The position numbers and the translations under genes were made by a program. Under the pieces are notes generated by a model. The model searched no databases, was not told where the DNA came from, and was given only the letters and a program-made list of their open reading frames with translations. A stretch of 64,000 nt of DNA from Deltaproteobacteria bacterium (GTDB lineage: Bacteria; Desulfobacterota; Desulfarculia; JACQYL01), in NCBI GenBank assembly GCA_016208165.1, contig JACQYL010000045.1, forward strand, positions 52,791-116,790, written 5' to 3'. Of the stretch, positions 62,061 through 64,000 are shown piece after piece; position 1 is the first letter of the stretch; each line of letters begins with the position of its first letter.

Positions 62061-62097
62061 TTAACTCATTAGGTTAATAAAAATATGAATTATGTCA
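62061..62097 (-). promoter_or_regulatory. Promoter and operator of the higBA pair
   Basis: A perfect TTGACA on the minus strand (62097-62092) and an inverted repeat TTAAC-N7-GTTAA (62061-62077) that covers the place of the -10 box. A repressor bound there would block RNA polymerase, as HigA does in other systems. The -10 is weak (TAACCT with 16-bp spacing). Confidence 0.5.
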
Positions 62098-62133
62098 AGA
62101 AAAAACCCCGGAGAGCCATTTGCGTTGTGACGC

Positions 62134-62238
62134 TTGCCATCTACGAATGACAAGACTGGTAAGGTCCGCGCCCTGTACCTGGATGACGAATGGATGGAAG
62201 CCATCGAAACTCAACACAACCGGCGTCGCAAGGTCGGG
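62134..62238 (+). pseudogene. Fragment of a phage-type tyrosine recombinase
   Basis: About 35 codons reading 'LPSTNDKTGKVRALYLDDEW' and 'MEAIETQHNRRRKVGKRV', in frame after a stop. The 'KTGK.RALYL..E' string is the phrase that follows the catalytic Arg region of phage integrases. The catalytic Arg, His and Tyr are all missing. Either a scrap of an integrase of a lost mobile element, or chance; the nearness of the tRNA end supports the former. Confidence 0.4.
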
Positions 62239-62340
62239 AAGAGGGTTTCCCGTTTCCATTCACGGTGTATACGGAGAGACCTTCTGGAATCCGCCTATAA
62301 TTGTGTCATACGGCGGTATCTTGGGGGAGCGGGGTAGCGC

Positions 62341-62377
62341 GGACAACTTGTTGTCCGCGTTGCTCAGCAACAAGAGG
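62341..62377. repeat. Dispersed 38-bp repeat, copy 2
   Basis: Close match to 45627-45664. The first 20 bases here form a nearly perfect palindrome (CGCGGACAAC-TT-GTTGTCCGCG including two bases upstream). This symmetry, with both copies in intergenic DNA, suits a REP or MITE end. Confidence 0.65.
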
Positions 62378-62673
62378 CCCCACCCGGCGTATGGCATCAC
62401 GCAGCCCTACGATTTAAGCCGTAAGGTCACCTCCTGTCGGACCCCCATCCATCATGATCGATCCCTCATGGCGCGACGAGCGAGACGGACCGGAAACGCC
62501 TTTCTGTTTATGACGACCAACATGGTTCCCCCCCCCACAAACAAAGACTGCTTATGACCCTGCGAACAGGTACCTTTCCGGGCGGTTCGGGGCTATACCA
62601 GATGTTGTACCTGGTCCGACTCATGGACCGCTAACGTTGCGACCCCTCTCTCTTGATTTCCAGAATGAAAGCA

Positions 62674-62726
62674 CTGCTCAATTATTGAGCAACCTGCGAT
62701 CGACGATTGCGCAATTTCTGCGCAAT
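62674..62726. promoter_or_regulatory. Palindrome cluster CTGCTCAA...TTGAGCA and ATTGCGCA...TGCGCAAT
   Basis: Two adjacent perfect inverted repeats: TGCTCAA (62675-62681) with TTGAGCA (62685-62691), and ATTGCGCA (62706-62713) with TGCGCAAT (62719-62726). The same words occur at 52361-52412. Candidate regulator sites or part of a repeated element. Confidence 0.5.
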
Positions 62727-63427
62727 ATCGAGCCACCCACCTCAGCCATAATTTGTAGATTTCCAGTGAAATAAATCTGTTATTGCATTTGGCTCGCAAG
62801 CTACATAAGATTTGTATTGCATAGGTGTGTAACCTGGCGCGAGAGACACATATGTAAGAGGTGCATTGTGGCGCTCGGGGCGCTGCATCGCGTCATTATC
62901 CGAGGTATCGAAAGGCAAGCGGTTCACGAGGATGATAAGAACCGGGCAAAGAAAAAAAAGGGACTGTGGTGATTATGCGCGTTTCCCCGTTTCATCATCT
63001 ATCAATTTTCTGAAAAGGCCTGGCCCAAGGTCGGAAGCCGGAATTGACCGGAGGCGGTTTGTTAAGAAGCGTCGGCAGGTGGGGCGTTTTGAAATCCATG
63101 GGCGGAACGCAGATCCGTTTGAAAGGCGATGAACGAATTCCGGGCGTCGGCGATTTTGTGGAAAAGCCGATGCACCATGCTTCCGCGCAGATCGATCGCC
63201 GATACCGTCTCCGGGAAAACTGGATTGTCCGTTGAAGAATGGAAACGCACAAAATCAACCCCGTCCCCCTTTATCCGCCTTATTGACCATTCGAAGGCGA
63301 AAGAACGGAATATTGTGAGCGAAGTTCGAGATTCGAGGGGTTGCTCGTAGGTGTGAATCGTTCCGCCCCTGGCCAGGTCACCACTGCGGTTACGTGCAAA
63401 TTTCCGGATATTCAATAGGAGCCGACT

Positions 63428-63898
63428 ATGAGACCAATTATGTCCGTTGTAATAATATTGCTACTGGTTGCCGAAGTTTCGGCAATCGAGCCTGTATCTA
63501 ATATCATAGAGCAGACAAATGCTCCAATTCAAGTAATGAGCTACTATTCGCTATATAGAGAGCGGGCCAAATACACAACGGAAGGAATACATCACACTGT
63601 TGAATATAAAAACGTAACAGATAAAACCATCGTTGCCGTATCAATCGGACTGGTGAGTTTCAGTGTTTGGAACGAATTTATGGACCATACAAACGGGATG
63701 GCAATTAGAGATATCTCTCCTGGGCTGCCTGACAAGGGTGTATGGATAGCCCGAGCGTATGCTTATTTTTCATTCCTCACGGGTTTTGCATATGTGAGTA
63801 AGGTCAGATTCTCCGATGGGATTATATGGGAAGCGGATATCCGGGACGTTTTGAGTGAGCTAGTGTCTGTCCATAAAGACCCGATTTCGGACTTATAA
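63428..63898 (+). CDS. Small secreted protein of unknown function
   Basis: 156 residues with a signal peptide, 'IMSVVIILLLVAEVSA', and cleavage likely after 'VSA'. AGGA precedes the ATG. The mature part has 'HTVEYKNVTDKTIVAVSIGL' and 'FSFLTGFAYVSKVRFSDGII', a beta-sandwich-like pattern of the kind found in exported proteins. Its base composition is more AT-rich than most of the window. No family recognised. Confidence 0.6.
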   Translation: MRPIMSVVIILLLVAEVSAIEPVSNIIEQTNAPIQVMSYYSLYRERAKYTTEGIHHTVEYKNVTDKTIVAVSIGLVSFSVWNEFMDHTNGMAIRDISPGLPDKGVWIARAYAYFSFLTGFAYVSKVRFSDGIIWEADIRDVLSELVSVHKDPISDL

Positions 63899-64000
63899 TT
63901 GGGGTCGGGATCGGTGGTTGCCGGCCCCATAGAATGATCTATTGGGTGTGCCGATGCTTTCCGGCTTCATTCGTCAATACAGGCGGCTATGATGACACAC

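Larger units (their letters stand above)
62239..63427. other. Intergenic stretch with remnants of mobile DNA
   Basis: About 1.2 kb without a trusted gene. Includes the repeat at 62341, the palindromes at 62674-62726, and short frames on both strands that resemble nothing. Between 62960 and 63420 composition shifts; a 117-codon frame on the minus strand (63062-63415) has no sign of being real. Confidence 0.5.

Noticed and set aside
63062..63415. 117-codon minus-strand ORF
   Set aside because: No ribosome site or family; overlaps other equally open frames in remnant DNA.

Overview
The window looks like chromosome of an anaerobic, Gram-negative Desulfobacterota-type bacterium (a sulfate reducer or syntroph). 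The evidence is a large cobalamin-dependent acyl-CoA mutase cluster, an oxygen-sensitive benzoyl-CoA-reductase/2-hydroxyacyl-CoA-dehydratase module with its own ATPase activators, a rubrerythrin, a B12-type radical SAM protein, several c-di-GMP proteins, and outer-membrane lipoproteins and a porin. Base composition is moderately GC-rich by eye; the TetR gene and the gtr-linked membrane protein are visibly more AT-rich. This assignment is inference: no rRNA or complete tRNA is present.

Layout. 1-10 kb: the end of an AsmA-like protein, a methyltransferase, a two-gene ATPase unit (second gene with a TPR tail) behind a strong promoter and a 16-bp tandem repeat, DUF2333, a PilZ protein and a rubrerythrin. 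10-34 kb: a catabolic island starting with a TetR regulator. It carries a thiolase stump, the four-gene BcrBC/BcrAD-like reductase or dehydratase module, a metallo-beta-lactamase-fold hydrolase, a ThDP-dependent lyase, a VWA protein, three large/small B12 acyl-CoA mutase pairs, an SCP2-type thiolase with a DUF35 partner, a MeaB-type GTPase, a double-DUF2889 protein, an ATC-hydrolase-like protein, a ChlI/MoxR-like AAA+ ATPase and a truncated SDR. 34-43 kb: secreted and outer-membrane proteins, a GGDEF protein, MotA/MotB-like channel genes with LPP20 and OmpA partners, and a PilZ protein. 43-53 kb: an FMN 2-hydroxyacid oxidoreductase, a small DUF4258 pair, an NTF2-like protein, a GlxA-type regulator, a DUF362 protein, a gtrA/gtrB/membrane-protein operon and a PilZ protein. 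53-64 kb: RecD2, a porin, a crotonase, a radical SAM protein, a HigBA-like pair, and debris of a mobile element (tRNA 3'-end fragment, integrase scrap, dispersed repeats).

How the genes may work together. In the island a 2-hydroxyacyl-CoA is the obvious shared currency. A ThDP lyase of this kind can make or split 2-hydroxyacyl-CoA. The middle mutase pair carries the Asp that marks 2-hydroxyisobutyryl-CoA-type mutases and could give a 3-hydroxyacyl-CoA. An SDR and the thiolase/DUF35 pair could finish degradation, and the BcrBC-like enzyme could reductively dehydrate a 2-hydroxyacyl-CoA or reduce an aromatic acyl-CoA. MeaB would protect the mutases, and the VWA plus AAA+ proteins that bracket the cluster look like a metal-chelatase- or activase-type machine for one of these enzymes. 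The outer two mutase pairs (first and third) have a substrate pocket unlike any standard acyl-CoA mutase. Together this suggests anaerobic breakdown of a ketone or branched or tertiary carbon compound by a route not fully described; substrate and direction are inference.
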